Of a DNA stretch of 64,000 nt, positions 16,228-25,271 are shown piece by piece (position 1 is the first letter of the stretch; each line of letters opens with the position of its first letter). A program made the position numbers and the translations under genes. The notes under the pieces were generated by a model. The model ran no database searches and had not been told where the DNA came from. It saw only the letters and a program-made list of their open reading frames with translations. This DNA comes from Bin80 sp026709335 (GTDB lineage: Bacteria > Bacteroidota > Rhodothermia > Rhodothermales > Bin80). The DNA lies in contig OZ241385.1 of assembly GCA_965200825.1 (NCBI GenBank), positions 1,674,001 through 1,738,000 on the forward strand. Direction: 5' to 3'.

Positions 16228-17441
16228 TGACCAAGTTTTTTATCCTCTGCCTGTTCCTGTTAATGATGGGATGTACCCAAGATCAAACCATGGACGAGGC
16301 ACACAGACTCGCAGAAGAGCACCTGATCATTGACGCTCATATTGACCTCCCTTACCGCTTGACTCGACTACCTGAAGATGTCAGTCAAGAAACTTTCGGA
16401 GGCGATTTTGACTACCCAAAGGCAGCTGCAGGGGGCCTCAATGCTCCATTTATGTCCATCTATATTCCGCCTGCACGCCAGGATGTACCCGGCTCTGCAA
16501 AGCTTCTGGCTGATTCACTGATTGACGTAGTGGAAGAGATTGTAGAGCATGCACCGGACAAGTTTGCAATTGCTACCCACTCATCGGAACTACTTGCTCA
16601 TAAAAATAACGGCTTGATCTCGCTTCCACTTGGCATGGAAAATGGTGCACCAGTTGGTAGCATAGAGGATCTGGAACACTTCTTTGAACGTGGAATTCGT
16701 TACATCACCCTCACGCACGGAAGAGATAATCACATATGTGATTCTTCCTATGACTCGACACGAACATGGGGCGGTCTTAGTCCGTTTGGGGAAAAGGTCG
16801 TTGATCACATGAATCGACTGGGGATCATCATTGATATTTCTCATTTGACCGATAGCACCATAGCTCAGGTATTGCGTCGTACCCAGGCTCCAGTCCTCGC
16901 TACCCATTCATCTGCCCGCCACTTCACTCCCGGATGGGAGCGAAACCTGAGTGATGAGCTAATCCGATCTACTGCTGCCAAAGGCGGGGTTGTAATGATC
17001 GGCTTTGGCGCTTCATTTATCAGCAATGAATATCGGGAACGGAATGACGCACTGGCCGGTGCAATTGAAGCTTACCTGGAAGAGAATAACATTAATCTTC
17101 GCACCGAAGAAGGAGTTCGGTACCGAGAATCTCAACGTAAATCAAATCCGATTGGAACCCTTTCGGAAGTGGTTGACCATATTGATCATATTGTTGGTCT
17201 TGTTGGGATTGACCATGTAGGACTTGGTAGCGACTACGACGGAGTTACTGGACTCCCGGAGGGCCTGCAAGACGCTTCCACGTATCCCAACCTGATTGCT
17301 GAACTGATACGCCGAGGATATTCTGAAGAAGATATCGCTAAAATCCTTGGAGACAATGCGCTCAGAGTGTGGAAAGAAGTCGAAAAAGTGGCTTCAAATT
17401 ATGTACCGCGTACGGAATCGGATACAAACGAGGAAACCTGA
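16227..17441 (+). CDS. Lipoprotein membrane dipeptidase (peptidase family M19)
   Basis: A 404-residue protein with a lipoprotein signal (hydrophobic run ending LLMMGC, Cys16) and a renal-dipeptidase-type TIM barrel. Metal ligands visible are His38 and Asp40 (DAHIDLP), the bridging Glu in GMENGAPVG, and histidines in LATHSSARH; GLGSDYDGVTGLP is another family block. M19 enzymes are zinc dipeptidases that cleave Xaa-Xaa, including D-amino-acid dipeptides. The lipid anchor places it in the periplasm or on the outer membrane. The gene is coupled to rny by a one-base overlap, and its last 43 bases overlap the 3' end of convergent glyQS. Confidence 0.93.
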   Translation: MTKFFILCLFLLMMGCTQDQTMDEAHRLAEEHLIIDAHIDLPYRLTRLPEDVSQETFGGDFDYPKAAAGGLNAPFMSIYIPPARQDVPGSAKLLADSLIDVVEEIVEHAPDKFAIATHSSELLAHKNNGLISLPLGMENGAPVGSIEDLEHFFERGIRYITLTHGRDNHICDSSYDSTRTWGGLSPFGEKVVDHMNRLGIIIDISHLTDSTIAQVLRRTQAPVLATHSSARHFTPGWERNLSDELIRSTAAKGGVVMIGFGASFISNEYRERNDALAGAIEAYLEENNINLRTEEGVRYRESQRKSNPIGTLSEVVDHIDHIVGLVGIDHVGLGSDYDGVTGLPEGLQDASTYPNLIAELIRRGYSEEDIAKILGDNALRVWKEVEKVASNYVPRTESDTNEET

Positions 17442-18829
17442 TCCTCCGCAACCCGAAGTTGCTCTAAAGTATCACGATTTCGAATCGTGACCCCCTTTCC
17501 ATTCAAAGTTTCACTATCAATCGTGATGCATAAAGGTGTGCCTGCTTCATCCATTCTGCGATAGCGCTTACCAATGGATCCTTTTTCATCGTAAAACACA
17601 TTCCATTGACGTCGAAGAGCTTTCGTTATTGCAGCTGCACGCTCCGGCATTCCCTCTTTACGAAGTAACGGAAAAACTCCAGCCTTGATGGGCGCAATTG
17701 ACGGTTCAAATGCCATGACGACACGGCTGCCTCCATCGACTTCATCTTTCCTGTAAGCTTCGCAAAGCAACATCAGAACTGTTCGATCCAGTCCAGCCGA
17801 GGTTTCCACCACAAATGGAATAAATCTGGTTCCCGAGGGCTGATGGAAGATTTGCATCTTCTTGCCAGAATATTCCTGATGCCTTCGAAGATCATAGTCC
17901 GTACGAGAATGAATTCCTTCAATCTCTTGCCACCCAATCGGGAACTCATACTGGATATCTACCGCAGCGTCTGCATAATGAGCAGGCTTTTCGTGGACAT
18001 GCCAGCGTAGTTTAGAGGATGGAATACCATTCTGAAGATGCCAATCCCATCTCCGCGAACGCCATAGTTCATAAGCTTCTGACTGTGCTCCCGGCTGAAC
18101 AAAATACTGCATTTCCATTTGTTCAAATTCCCGCATTCGAAAAATGAATTGGCGGGCAACGATTTCATTACGGAATGCTTTGCCAATCTGGGCAATCCCG
18201 AACGGGATCTGCACACGCGAGGTAGCCAGTACATTCTGAAAATTCACGAAAATTCCCTGGGCCGTTTCGGGGCGAAGAAAGATCGAAGAATCTTCTCCCG
18301 CGAGCGCACCCACTTTTGTTTCAAACATCATGTTGAATTGCCGCACATCCGTCCAGTCAAATGCCCCCGAATCGGGTCCCCGAATTTCCTCGGCCAAGAT
18401 CAGCGAATGAAGCGCCTTGGGCATGTCTTCTGCATTAAGCGCCTGAGTAAACTGCTTATGGACCGCATCTGCATGCTCTGTTTTTCCTTTTGCTCTCAGG
18501 CGATCAATGTGCTGTTCAATGAGCTGATCTGCCCGATAGCGTCGTTTCGACACTTTATCGTCAATGAGTGGATCATGAAATGCATCTACATGCCCGGACG
18601 CCTTCCAGACTTTCGGATGCATCAGAATTGCAGCGTCTATACCCTCAATGTTATCATTCGTATATACCATCTCGTGCCACCACCTTCTCTGTACGTTCCG
18701 CTTAAGTTCTACCCCCAGTGGACCATAATCATACGTGGCTCCGAGTCCTCCATAAATTTCCGAAGATTGGAATACAAAGCCTCGACGCTTACACAGTGCC
18801 GTAATTTCATCAAATCGCTTACTGCTCAT
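17399..18829 (-). CDS. glyQS: Glycyl-tRNA synthetase (homodimeric type)
   Basis: A 476-residue class II synthetase with the single-chain, eukaryote/Bacteroidota-style layout. It opens with FDEITALCKRRGFVFQSSEI, YGGLGATYDYGPLG; motif 2 is GIAQIGKAFRNEI, FIFRMREFEQMEMQ; the C-terminal anticodon-binding domain includes APIKAGVFPLL and RYRRMDEAGTPLCITID. It attaches glycine to tRNA-Gly. It lies 56 bases downstream of rho on the same strand. Its 3' end overlaps the convergent dipeptidase gene by 43 bases. No leader peptide or T-box was seen upstream. Confidence 0.95.
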   Translation of the reverse strand: MSSKRFDEITALCKRRGFVFQSSEIYGGLGATYDYGPLGVELKRNVQRRWWHEMVYTNDNIEGIDAAILMHPKVWKASGHVDAFHDPLIDDKVSKRRYRADQLIEQHIDRLRAKGKTEHADAVHKQFTQALNAEDMPKALHSLILAEEIRGPDSGAFDWTDVRQFNMMFETKVGALAGEDSSIFLRPETAQGIFVNFQNVLATSRVQIPFGIAQIGKAFRNEIVARQFIFRMREFEQMEMQYFVQPGAQSEAYELWRSRRWDWHLQNGIPSSKLRWHVHEKPAHYADAAVDIQYEFPIGWQEIEGIHSRTDYDLRRHQEYSGKKMQIFHQPSGTRFIPFVVETSAGLDRTVLMLLCEAYRKDEVDGGSRVVMAFEPSIAPIKAGVFPLLRKEGMPERAAAITKALRRQWNVFYDEKGSIGKRYRRMDEAGTPLCITIDSETLNGKGVTIRNRDTLEQLRVAEDQVSSFVSDSVRGT

Positions 18830-18885
18830 GAGCTGTTATATCGTTGTTTGATTAGTCAAAGTGGGCGTTTCCCGACGAATTGTGA

Positions 18886-20016
18886 TCAATAGTCACGAAC
18901 CAGAGCCGTAAGGAGTGCGTCATTGGTCGGAAAGGTTCTCATATGACGTGTCAAGGCCTGCATGGCTTCCATAGGAGGGCGACTGTTCAGGACCTGAAAC
19001 AATCGATTATGCCTCTGAATTGAGTCCCCTAAGAGCAGATCTTCATTTCGTGTTCCAGATTTTCGAAGGTTGATTGCGGGCCATACGCGCCGGTGAGCCA
19101 TTTCACGATCAAGAACAATTTCTGCGTTCCCTGTTCCTTTGAATTCCTCGAAAATCACTTCATCCATCCGGCTTCCCGTTTCGATCAAGGCCGTAGCAAT
19201 GAGTGTCAGCGAACCCCCATTCTCTATATTTCGTGCACTCCCAAACAGGCGACGGGGAATCCTCATGGCCCCCGAGTCCAGCCCACCCGACATAGTTCTT
19301 CCTGAACCCTCTCCCCAGAGATTGAACGTGCGTCCAAGCCGTGTGAGCGAATCCAATAACAGAACTACATCATCTCCCAATTCAACCAGACGTTTAGCAT
19401 ATTCAAATGCCAATACAGATACTCGTACATGATTGAATTCCTCCTGATCACTGGAGCTCGCAAAAACCGTTGCTTTGGTGCTACGCCGGAAATCTGTTAC
19501 TTCCTCAGGACGCTCATCAACCAATAACGCAACGAGATGAATGTCAGGATGATTCATAGTCAGAGAGGATGCAATCTCCTTGAGAATCAATGTTTTACCG
19601 GTTCGAGGAGGTGCCACAATCAAAGATCGCTGTCCTTTTCCGATCGGGCAGGCAAGGTCAACTACCCGCATTGTAATATCATTTGAGCTCTTGACCAAAT
19701 TCAGCTTCGTATCCGGATATATGATTCGCCCTTCTTCAAACTCATGAAGGCGTGACCATTCATCTGGAGCGATATTCATCACCTTCGTTAAGCGGGATAC
19801 CTGTAAATCACCTTTCTTGCCAGGGCGCAGGAAACCCTCCAGTACGACACCATCACGCAGTCTGTATCGACTGATGAGGGATGGCGGACAGAATGGATCA
19901 TTGTCACTCTTCGGCATGCCCGACCTTAATTCTCGAACAAAACCGAACTTGCGATCTCCAATAATTTCAAGCATTCCCGTGAAGGGTCGCTCAGGGCGCT
20001 TCTTTTTGGAAGCCAT
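18886..20016 (-). CDS. rho: Transcription termination factor Rho
   Basis: A 376-residue hexameric RNA helicase. An S1/CSD-like RNA-binding domain fills residues 10-100 (TGMLEIIGDRKFGFVREL), then the RecA-like motor has Walker A (APPRTGKT), the catalytic VDERPEEVTDFRR block, Walker B (VVLLLDSLTRLGR), the Q-loop region SGGLDSGAM and the R-loop EEFKGTGNAEIVLDR. The start gives a short, Lys-rich N-terminus (MASKKKRPERPF) without the long unstructured insertion common in Bacteroidota Rho proteins, so it is compact for this lineage. A 139-base divergent promoter region separates it from rnhB. Confidence 0.96.
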   Translation of the reverse strand: MASKKKRPERPFTGMLEIIGDRKFGFVRELRSGMPKSDNDPFCPPSLISRYRLRDGVVLEGFLRPGKKGDLQVSRLTKVMNIAPDEWSRLHEFEEGRIIYPDTKLNLVKSSNDITMRVVDLACPIGKGQRSLIVAPPRTGKTLILKEIASSLTMNHPDIHLVALLVDERPEEVTDFRRSTKATVFASSSDQEEFNHVRVSVLAFEYAKRLVELGDDVVLLLDSLTRLGRTFNLWGEGSGRTMSGGLDSGAMRIPRRLFGSARNIENGGSLTLIATALIETGSRMDEVIFEEFKGTGNAEIVLDREMAHRRVWPAINLRKSGTRNEDLLLGDSIQRHNRLFQVLNSRPPMEAMQALTRHMRTFPTNDALLTALVRDY

Positions 20017-20155
20017 AACTCACTGTTTCAGCATCACCGTTGCACAGTAATGCGTATCAGGTGTGACGAATTCGCGCTAGGCCGTATCGTGCGCGTTTAG
20101 AGAGGTTGATTCGTAGTATCTTACACTGTAATCTCCTTCTTGTTCCAATAGTGCT

Positions 20156-20743
20156 ATGCTGAGGTATGAATCGGTTTTATGGAGCCAAAATCTGACCTAC
20201 TTGGCGGGGGTTGACGAAGTTGGCCGTGGCGCCCTTGCCGGACCGGTTGTCGCTGTGGCTGTTGTCTTCCCTCCTCACACTGCAATTGATGGAATTCAGG
20301 ACAGTAAAATATTAACGAAGCGTGCCCGCAAAGATGGGTTAAAAAAAATCTGCCACTCAGCAATTGATCTCGGCGTTGGATTTGCTACTCCCCGGGAAAT
20401 TGACAAACTCAATGTTCTTCATGCATCTTTACTAGCCATGCATCGCGCTGTGACTTCACTGGACTGCATACCCCAAGCCATCTTGGTGGACGGCAGGCGT
20501 TCCATTCCGGACATGCATTGTTCCCAACTAGCCCTCGTTAAAGGGGATCAGCGAAGCCAGTCCATCGCTGCAGCTTCCATTGTGGCAAAGGTTACACGTG
20601 ATCAATTCATGCAACAGCTCCACAATAACTATCCTCAATATGGCTGGAGTCAAAACGTAGGGTATCCTACGAAAGGCCATTACGCTGCACTGCATGAAAT
20701 TGGACCATGCACCCATCATCGTCAATCGTTCCGACTCAAATAG
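20156..20743 (+). CDS. rnhB: Ribonuclease HII
   Basis: A 195-residue enzyme that removes ribonucleotides from DNA. Catalytic acidic residues are visible: Asp20 and Glu21 in AGVDEVGRGALAGPVV, Asp in ILVDGRR, and the downstream KGDQRSQSIAAASIVAKVTRD block with the last acidic residue. The C-terminal GYPTKGHYAALHEIGPCTHHR stretch is typical of RNase HII (written here in pieces: YPTKGHYAAL then GPCTHHRQSF). It is divergent from rho and its last 22 bases overlap the 3' end of convergent aroK. Confidence 0.94.
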   Translation: MLRYESVLWSQNLTYLAGVDEVGRGALAGPVVAVAVVFPPHTAIDGIQDSKILTKRARKDGLKKICHSAIDLGVGFATPREIDKLNVLHASLLAMHRAVTSLDCIPQAILVDGRRSIPDMHCSQLALVKGDQRSQSIAAASIVAKVTRDQFMQQLHNNYPQYGWSQNVGYPTKGHYAALHEIGPCTHHRQSFRLK

Positions 20744-21255
20744 GCCTCCCGGCATTTTGCCGCCGCTAATTCTGGTGTGACTCCCGTCATATCCAGAACC
20801 TTGTGAGCCTGATGATAGATTGACTCGCGCTGTCTGAGCAGGTTGCGCACCTTTATTTCCATCTGCTCAATTGACAATCGAGCACCATTGGAGTCCAATA
20901 ACAATGGCCGGATCGCTTGATCTGCGTGGAGTCTGCGTACCAACTCTTTTACACCCACACGTAGATATATTAGCCATGACTCTTTCAATGCCCAAGCAAG
21001 GTTTTCGGATCTCATGAGGGTGCCACCACCTAATGCGCAGACACTGTGATCCGGTAGCGAAGTCAGAGCTTTAGACTCCAGTTTCCGAAATACATTCTCC
21101 CCTTGCGTCGAAAAAATTTCTTCGATGCTCCTCCCCGCCAAATGGGTAACACGTTCATCCAAGTCAATAAATTCAACTGAAAGTAGAGCTGCGAGCTTCT
21201 CGCCCGTTACACTCTTGCCAGACCCCATAAAACCCGTCAATAAAACTCTGCACAT
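20722..21255 (-). CDS. aroK: Shikimate kinase
   Basis: A 177-residue P-loop kinase that phosphorylates shikimate in aromatic amino acid synthesis. Walker A is GFMGSGKS (residues 8-15), the shikimate-binding DLDERV block follows (FIDLDERVTHLAGRSI), then FRKLESKAL and the CALGGGT motif, and the LID region RPLL is near residue 117. The N-terminus MCRVLLTGFMG fits the family. It converges on and overlaps rnhB by 22 bases. Divergent from truA across about 200 bases. Confidence 0.94.
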   Translation of the reverse strand: MCRVLLTGFMGSGKSVTGEKLAALLSVEFIDLDERVTHLAGRSIEEIFSTQGENVFRKLESKALTSLPDHSVCALGGGTLMRSENLAWALKESWLIYLRVGVKELVRRLHADQAIRPLLLDSNGARLSIEQMEIKVRNLLRQRESIYHQAHKVLDMTGVTPELAAAKCREAYLSRND

Positions 21256-21460
21256 CGATTTTATGAACTCGTGAGATAACTTTCCTCCTCAAGATACATC
21301 CAGACGGGATTCAAGTCTCTATCCTGTTTTGAATTTCCCTCTGATAGATCATGTCGCAACAAACATTTTTCAAATCCAATAAACAGCATAGTATATCTCG
21401 TGTACAAGGATCCAACATTTCACATCTGATCCTTCTAGCTTTATATTGGCATCAAGTATC

Positions 21461-22225
21461 ATGCCTGTATACGCATTACTTCTGGAATATGATGGATCTG
21501 AGTATAGCGGATGGCAGCGACAAGATACTCAACCCACAATCCAAGCAGCTGTAGAGGAAGCTCTTCAGACTTTTCTGCGCTGTGATCCAATCCGAATTAC
21601 AGGATCTGGGCGGACAGATGCAGGGGTGCATGCAAGAGGTCAGGTTGCCCATTTTGAATGTGGCCCAATCACGGAGGGTCTATGGAGACGGCTTGTTCAT
21701 GGATTAAATGGTTTACTCCCCCCATCTATTGCAGTCCTCGCCGCAATAAATGCTCCGGAAGATTTTCACGCACGTTATGATGCAAAACGACGTACCTATC
21801 ATTATTATATTTCCCGCAAACCCTTGTCAATTGAACGCAATCGCCGCCTCGTTGTATCGCACAGATTAGATTTTGAACGCATGAATCATGCATGTCACCA
21901 ATTGATTGGAACTCAGCATTTTGGCGCATTCTGTCGAACAAGCAGTGCGACAATTAATCGCGTCTGCACCGTATACTATGCTCAATGGCAACCCGAAACC
22001 TCCGACGGATACTGGAGGTTTGTGATTGAAGCGGATCGTTTTTTACATGGTATGGTTCGCTCTCTGGTAGGAACCTTGCTGGAGATCGGACGCGGCCAAA
22101 GGTCTTCTCGGGATTTGGAACGCATTCTGGCAACGAAGGATAGACGCGAGGCAGGCCCATCTGCCGCTGCTTTTGCACTTCTTCTTGATCACGTGACCTA
22201 CGCCACCCCTCTTTTTGAAATTTGA
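21461..22225 (+). CDS. truA: tRNA pseudouridine synthase A
   Basis: A 254-residue enzyme that makes pseudouridine at positions 38-40 of the tRNA anticodon arm. The start at ATG 21461 gives MPVYALLLEYDGSEYSGWQR, the family N-terminus. Catalytic Asp53 lies in GSGRTDAGVHARGQVAHF; other blocks are AKRRTYHYYI, HFGAFCRTSS and ADRFLHGMVRSLVGTLLEIG (in two parts, ADRFLHGMVR and SLVGTLLEIG). It precedes the kelch-like lipoprotein by seven bases and is probably in the same unit. Confidence 0.95.
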   Translation: MPVYALLLEYDGSEYSGWQRQDTQPTIQAAVEEALQTFLRCDPIRITGSGRTDAGVHARGQVAHFECGPITEGLWRRLVHGLNGLLPPSIAVLAAINAPEDFHARYDAKRRTYHYYISRKPLSIERNRRLVVSHRLDFERMNHACHQLIGTQHFGAFCRTSSATINRVCTVYYAQWQPETSDGYWRFVIEADRFLHGMVRSLVGTLLEIGRGQRSSRDLERILATKDRREAGPSAAAFALLLDHVTYATPLFEI

Positions 22226-22232
22226 GCCACTC

Positions 22233-23546
22233 ATGCGAATCTGCTGGTTGCTGGTCTTGTTGCTCGTTGCATGTGAGCGGCCGTTCGTAGAAACTACCCA
22301 ACCTGAACTCCAGGTGATCGAACCTGATCTGACCGAAGTACAAACCTCTCAGGTCATTACGATCCTGGTCAAATCCACGCACTTTCGAATTTTAAAAGAA
22401 GTATCCCTCAATGGTGTTCAGATGAAACCTGCTCCCCCCGGCCCTGGCCACTGGACAACCTCACTTGGGTTAAGGCATGGCATTAACAGATTTTACCTCG
22501 ATGCAACCGATGAAGAAGGAGTATCCCGCAGAGATACCGCCTATGCGGTCTACCTGCCTCATCAGATTTCCAGAAATGCTCCCGCCCTTCCAGAAGGGAG
22601 AGGAGGCCACTCCACGATTCGCCTTCGTGACGGAAGCGTTATGGTTACAGGAGGAGCCCGCCAACAAGGAAATCTTGCTCAATCAGAATCATTTCTGCTC
22701 GATCCTACATCTGATCGCTTCATCCAAATGGAAGCGCGCCTGCTTACGCCAAGAACCGGGCATACAGCCAGTCTCCTGCCGGATGGCAAAGTACTCATTG
22801 TTGGTGGCAGCAGAATTGATTCACCTTCCGAGGTGAGTGATCTGATTGAAACAGTAGAAATTATTGATCCCACTGCTTCCCAACCTGGATTCATTGAGCT
22901 GCCTGTCCGTGGACAGGCAATCCGAAGGACGCATCATACGGCAATCATTCATGAGGATAATGGTGAATTGCTGCTTGATCTTGCAGGAGGCTATGGGGAT
23001 CTTAATTATGGTGCGAACCCATTTTTTGGTGTACGACAGGATCTGCGAACCTTCCGGATTGAATCCGATGAAGTGATTGCTTTGAATACCAGAGCTTCTG
23101 CACCATTTATATATGAACCTGTTGCCGGTCATACTGTAACCCAATCCCAACCTGATTCGTACTTTATACTTGGAAGTCAATTCATGAATGGAGATGCTAT
23201 TAACGGAAATATGCGAATACATTATCCAGGAGGATCCAGGGTAGATTTTTCTCCACTACCCGGATTACGGATTCCACGTACATACCATGCAACTGCTTCA
23301 ATATTCGGCGGAATTTTTGGACTATTCGGAGGCAGGCTTGAATCTTCCGACATCTCATTGCAAATCGAAATCTTTCACGAATCTACCGATCAGTTCTTTA
23401 CGCTACGTCCTTCCCAGCCGATGGTTACCCGCTACGATCATACCGCAACTTCAACCGGACTAAGAGCTATACTTCTGGTTGGAGGATTCAATCAGAACGG
23501 AACAGCTACCCCTGTATCCGAGTTTGTTCTTTTTTCCTCAAGGTAA
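22233..23546 (+). CDS. Kelch-like propeller lipoprotein
   Basis: The ATG at 22233 gives a lipoprotein signal (MRICWLLVLLLVAC, Cys14) followed by a PEGA/Ig-like region and then kelch-type blades: GGHSTIRLRDGSVMVTGGAR, RTGHTASLLPDGKVLIVGGS, RRTHHTAIIHEDNGELLLD, RTYHATASIFGG and RYDHTATSTGLRAILLVGGF. Each blade has the paired glycines and the H-T/S-A pattern of kelch repeats. Such propellers bind other proteins or sugars; no enzyme residues are apparent. The 437-residue protein is probably anchored on the periplasmic or outer membrane. It starts seven bases after truA. Confidence 0.8.
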   Translation: MRICWLLVLLLVACERPFVETTQPELQVIEPDLTEVQTSQVITILVKSTHFRILKEVSLNGVQMKPAPPGPGHWTTSLGLRHGINRFYLDATDEEGVSRRDTAYAVYLPHQISRNAPALPEGRGGHSTIRLRDGSVMVTGGARQQGNLAQSESFLLDPTSDRFIQMEARLLTPRTGHTASLLPDGKVLIVGGSRIDSPSEVSDLIETVEIIDPTASQPGFIELPVRGQAIRRTHHTAIIHEDNGELLLDLAGGYGDLNYGANPFFGVRQDLRTFRIESDEVIALNTRASAPFIYEPVAGHTVTQSQPDSYFILGSQFMNGDAINGNMRIHYPGGSRVDFSPLPGLRIPRTYHATASIFGGIFGLFGGRLESSDISLQIEIFHESTDQFFTLRPSQPMVTRYDHTATSTGLRAILLVGGFNQNGTATPVSEFVLFSSR

Positions 23547-23564
23547 TTTCTAAACTGTTGATCC

Positions 23565-23744
23565 ATGAGACTTGACCGGATTCTCAACTGGATTGTGATT
23601 GCGATCGTGGCTGTCGTCGTGATCATGCTGCTTGATATCATTCTTGGACTAGTTATTGGACTGGCCAAAATTGCACTCCCAATTCTAATCATTCTCTTTG
23701 TGATTGGCTTCATCTTGCGATTCATTGGTGCGCGGCGTGCTTGA
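23565..23744 (+). CDS. 59-residue hydrophobic membrane protein
   Basis: The frame reads MRLDRILNWIVIAIVAVVVI and continues with a second hydrophobic stretch (IALPILIILFVIGFILRF) before a basic end (GARRA). It predicts two closely spaced transmembrane helices and almost nothing else. It begins 18 bases after the kelch lipoprotein and its stop is nine bases before the tadA ATG, so it fills the gap between two genes exactly. Function unknown. Short length-filtered gene calling would miss it. Confidence 0.65.
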   Translation: MRLDRILNWIVIAIVAVVVIMLLDIILGLVIGLAKIALPILIILFVIGFILRFIGARRA

Positions 23745-23752
23745 GAAGGAGC

Positions 23753-24229
23753 ATGGCCCTTTCCCAACTTCTTGAACCTGATCGCCGCTATATGCGATCG
23801 GCTCTGCAACAGGCTGAACTGGCAAAAGAAAAGGGAGAAGTGCCTGTTGGCGCCGTCATTGTTCAGAGAGGGCAGATTGTTGGAAGAGGACACAACTTGG
23901 TTGAATCTCTCAGAGACCCTACCGCCCATGCCGAGATGATCGCTATCACTGCTGCATGCGAAACTCTCCAATCCAAGACACTAACTGGCTGTACCATGTA
24001 CGTTACTCTTGAACCCTGCCCGATGTGTGCGGGCGCAATTGTACTGTCCAAGCTGGATCGTTTATGTTTTGGTGCATTTGACGCGAAAGCGGGGAGTGCT
24101 TCCACCTTATACAATATTCCTCAAGATCCACGCTTGAATCATCAGGTTGATATAGTCAGTGGTATCGAGGCGGACAGGGCAGAAGAATTGCTCCGCGGTT
24201 TTTTTCAGGAACTCAGGGACACATCTTGA
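23753..24229 (+). CDS. tadA: tRNA-adenosine deaminase TadA
   Basis: A 158-residue zinc deaminase that converts A34 to inosine in tRNA-Arg. The zinc site is complete: HAEMIAI with the catalytic Glu, and PCPMCAGAIV with both cysteines. The N-terminus RRYMRSALQQAELAKEKGEV, PVGAVIV matches TadA rather than cytidine or guanine deaminases. The ATG at 23753 is preceded by GAGAAGGAGC, a good ribosome-binding sequence, and is preferred to an upstream TTG. It follows the tiny membrane protein gene. Confidence 0.92.
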   Translation: MALSQLLEPDRRYMRSALQQAELAKEKGEVPVGAVIVQRGQIVGRGHNLVESLRDPTAHAEMIAITAACETLQSKTLTGCTMYVTLEPCPMCAGAIVLSKLDRLCFGAFDAKAGSASTLYNIPQDPRLNHQVDIVSGIEADRAEELLRGFFQELRDTS

Positions 24230-24266
24230 TCGCTCTCCATAGCAAATCTGATCTGATAAATTCTAT

Positions 24267-25271
24267 ATGACAGATATAGTGATCATTGGAGCTGGCCCGG
24301 TCGGTCTGGCTTGTGGGATTGAAGCAGCAAGAAGCAACCTTCGCGCCACTGTCATTGATAAAGGGACCATTGTGAATTCACTGGTCGGCTACCCCACTCA
24401 TATGGAGTTTTTTTCCACCGCAGAACTTCTTGAAATTGGTGGTCACCCCTTCCCTACTCTCTCTACAAAACCTACCCGCCCCGAAGCTCTCAAATACTAC
24501 CGTCAGGTTGCCGTTGCTGAATCTCTGAATCTCCAACTTTATGAGCGCGTTCAGCACGTAGAAGGTTCTGATAACAACTTTACGGTTGTGACCACTAAGG
24601 GCACCCATCTATGCCGTAAAGTCATTGTGGCGACTGGATTTTTTGATATTCCCAATCCGCTTGACGTTCCTGGTGAAGAGCTTCCCAAAGTTACACATTA
24701 CTACCACGAACCCTATGCCTATGCCGGACAAAGAGTAGCCATAATTGGAGCAAAAAACTCGGCGGCCAAAGCCGCACTGGAATGCCATCACTATGGAGCG
24801 AAGGTAACACTGATTCATCGCGGCGATTCTCTGTCCGAGAAGATAAAATACTGGATCAGGCCAGATATTCAAAATCGCATAAAAGAAGGTAGTATTGTAG
24901 CTCATTTTAATACTCAAATACAATCCATCAAACCAAATGAGCTGATCCTGAATGGCCCCGAAGGCATGTTTTCGCTCAGCAATGACTTCGTAATTGCAAT
25001 GACCGGCTATCGTCCTGATTACGCTTTCCTGGAAACACTGGGAATTACCATTTCGGATGATCCATTCCGAACACCGGGTCATCACCCGGAAACATTCGAA
25101 ACGAATCGTCCAGGCTTGTACATGGCTGGTACGGTGTGTGGTGGCTTACGTACGAGTCGCTGGTTCATTGAGAACGGACGCTTTCATGCTACGCAGATCA
25201 TTCACCATATCTCTACAGGACGTGTCGAACAGCTTAAGTTAGAACAACGTAATTGGAAAACCGCTGAGTAG
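24267..25271 (+). CDS. YpdA-family FAD-dependent disulfide reductase (putative bacillithiol reductase)
   Basis: A 334-residue flavoprotein with an N-terminal FAD site (VIIGAGPVGLACGIEA, residues 5-20) and a second dinucleotide motif for NADPH (VAIIGAKNSAAKAALE, about 170-185). Blocks such as GYPTHMEFFSTAELLEIGG and TGFFDIPNPLDVPGEELPKV mark the YpdA/Bdr family, which reduces bacillithiol disulfide. There is no CxxC redox pair as in thioredoxin reductase, which agrees with YpdA. Bacillithiol use is known in Bacteroidota relatives. No bshA, bshB or bshC gene is in this window, so the thiol is inferred. Confidence 0.85.
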   Translation: MTDIVIIGAGPVGLACGIEAARSNLRATVIDKGTIVNSLVGYPTHMEFFSTAELLEIGGHPFPTLSTKPTRPEALKYYRQVAVAESLNLQLYERVQHVEGSDNNFTVVTTKGTHLCRKVIVATGFFDIPNPLDVPGEELPKVTHYYHEPYAYAGQRVAIIGAKNSAAKAALECHHYGAKVTLIHRGDSLSEKIKYWIRPDIQNRIKEGSIVAHFNTQIQSIKPNELILNGPEGMFSLSNDFVIAMTGYRPDYAFLETLGITISDDPFRTPGHHPETFETNRPGLYMAGTVCGGLRTSRWFIENGRFHATQIIHHISTGRVEQLKLEQRNWKTAE

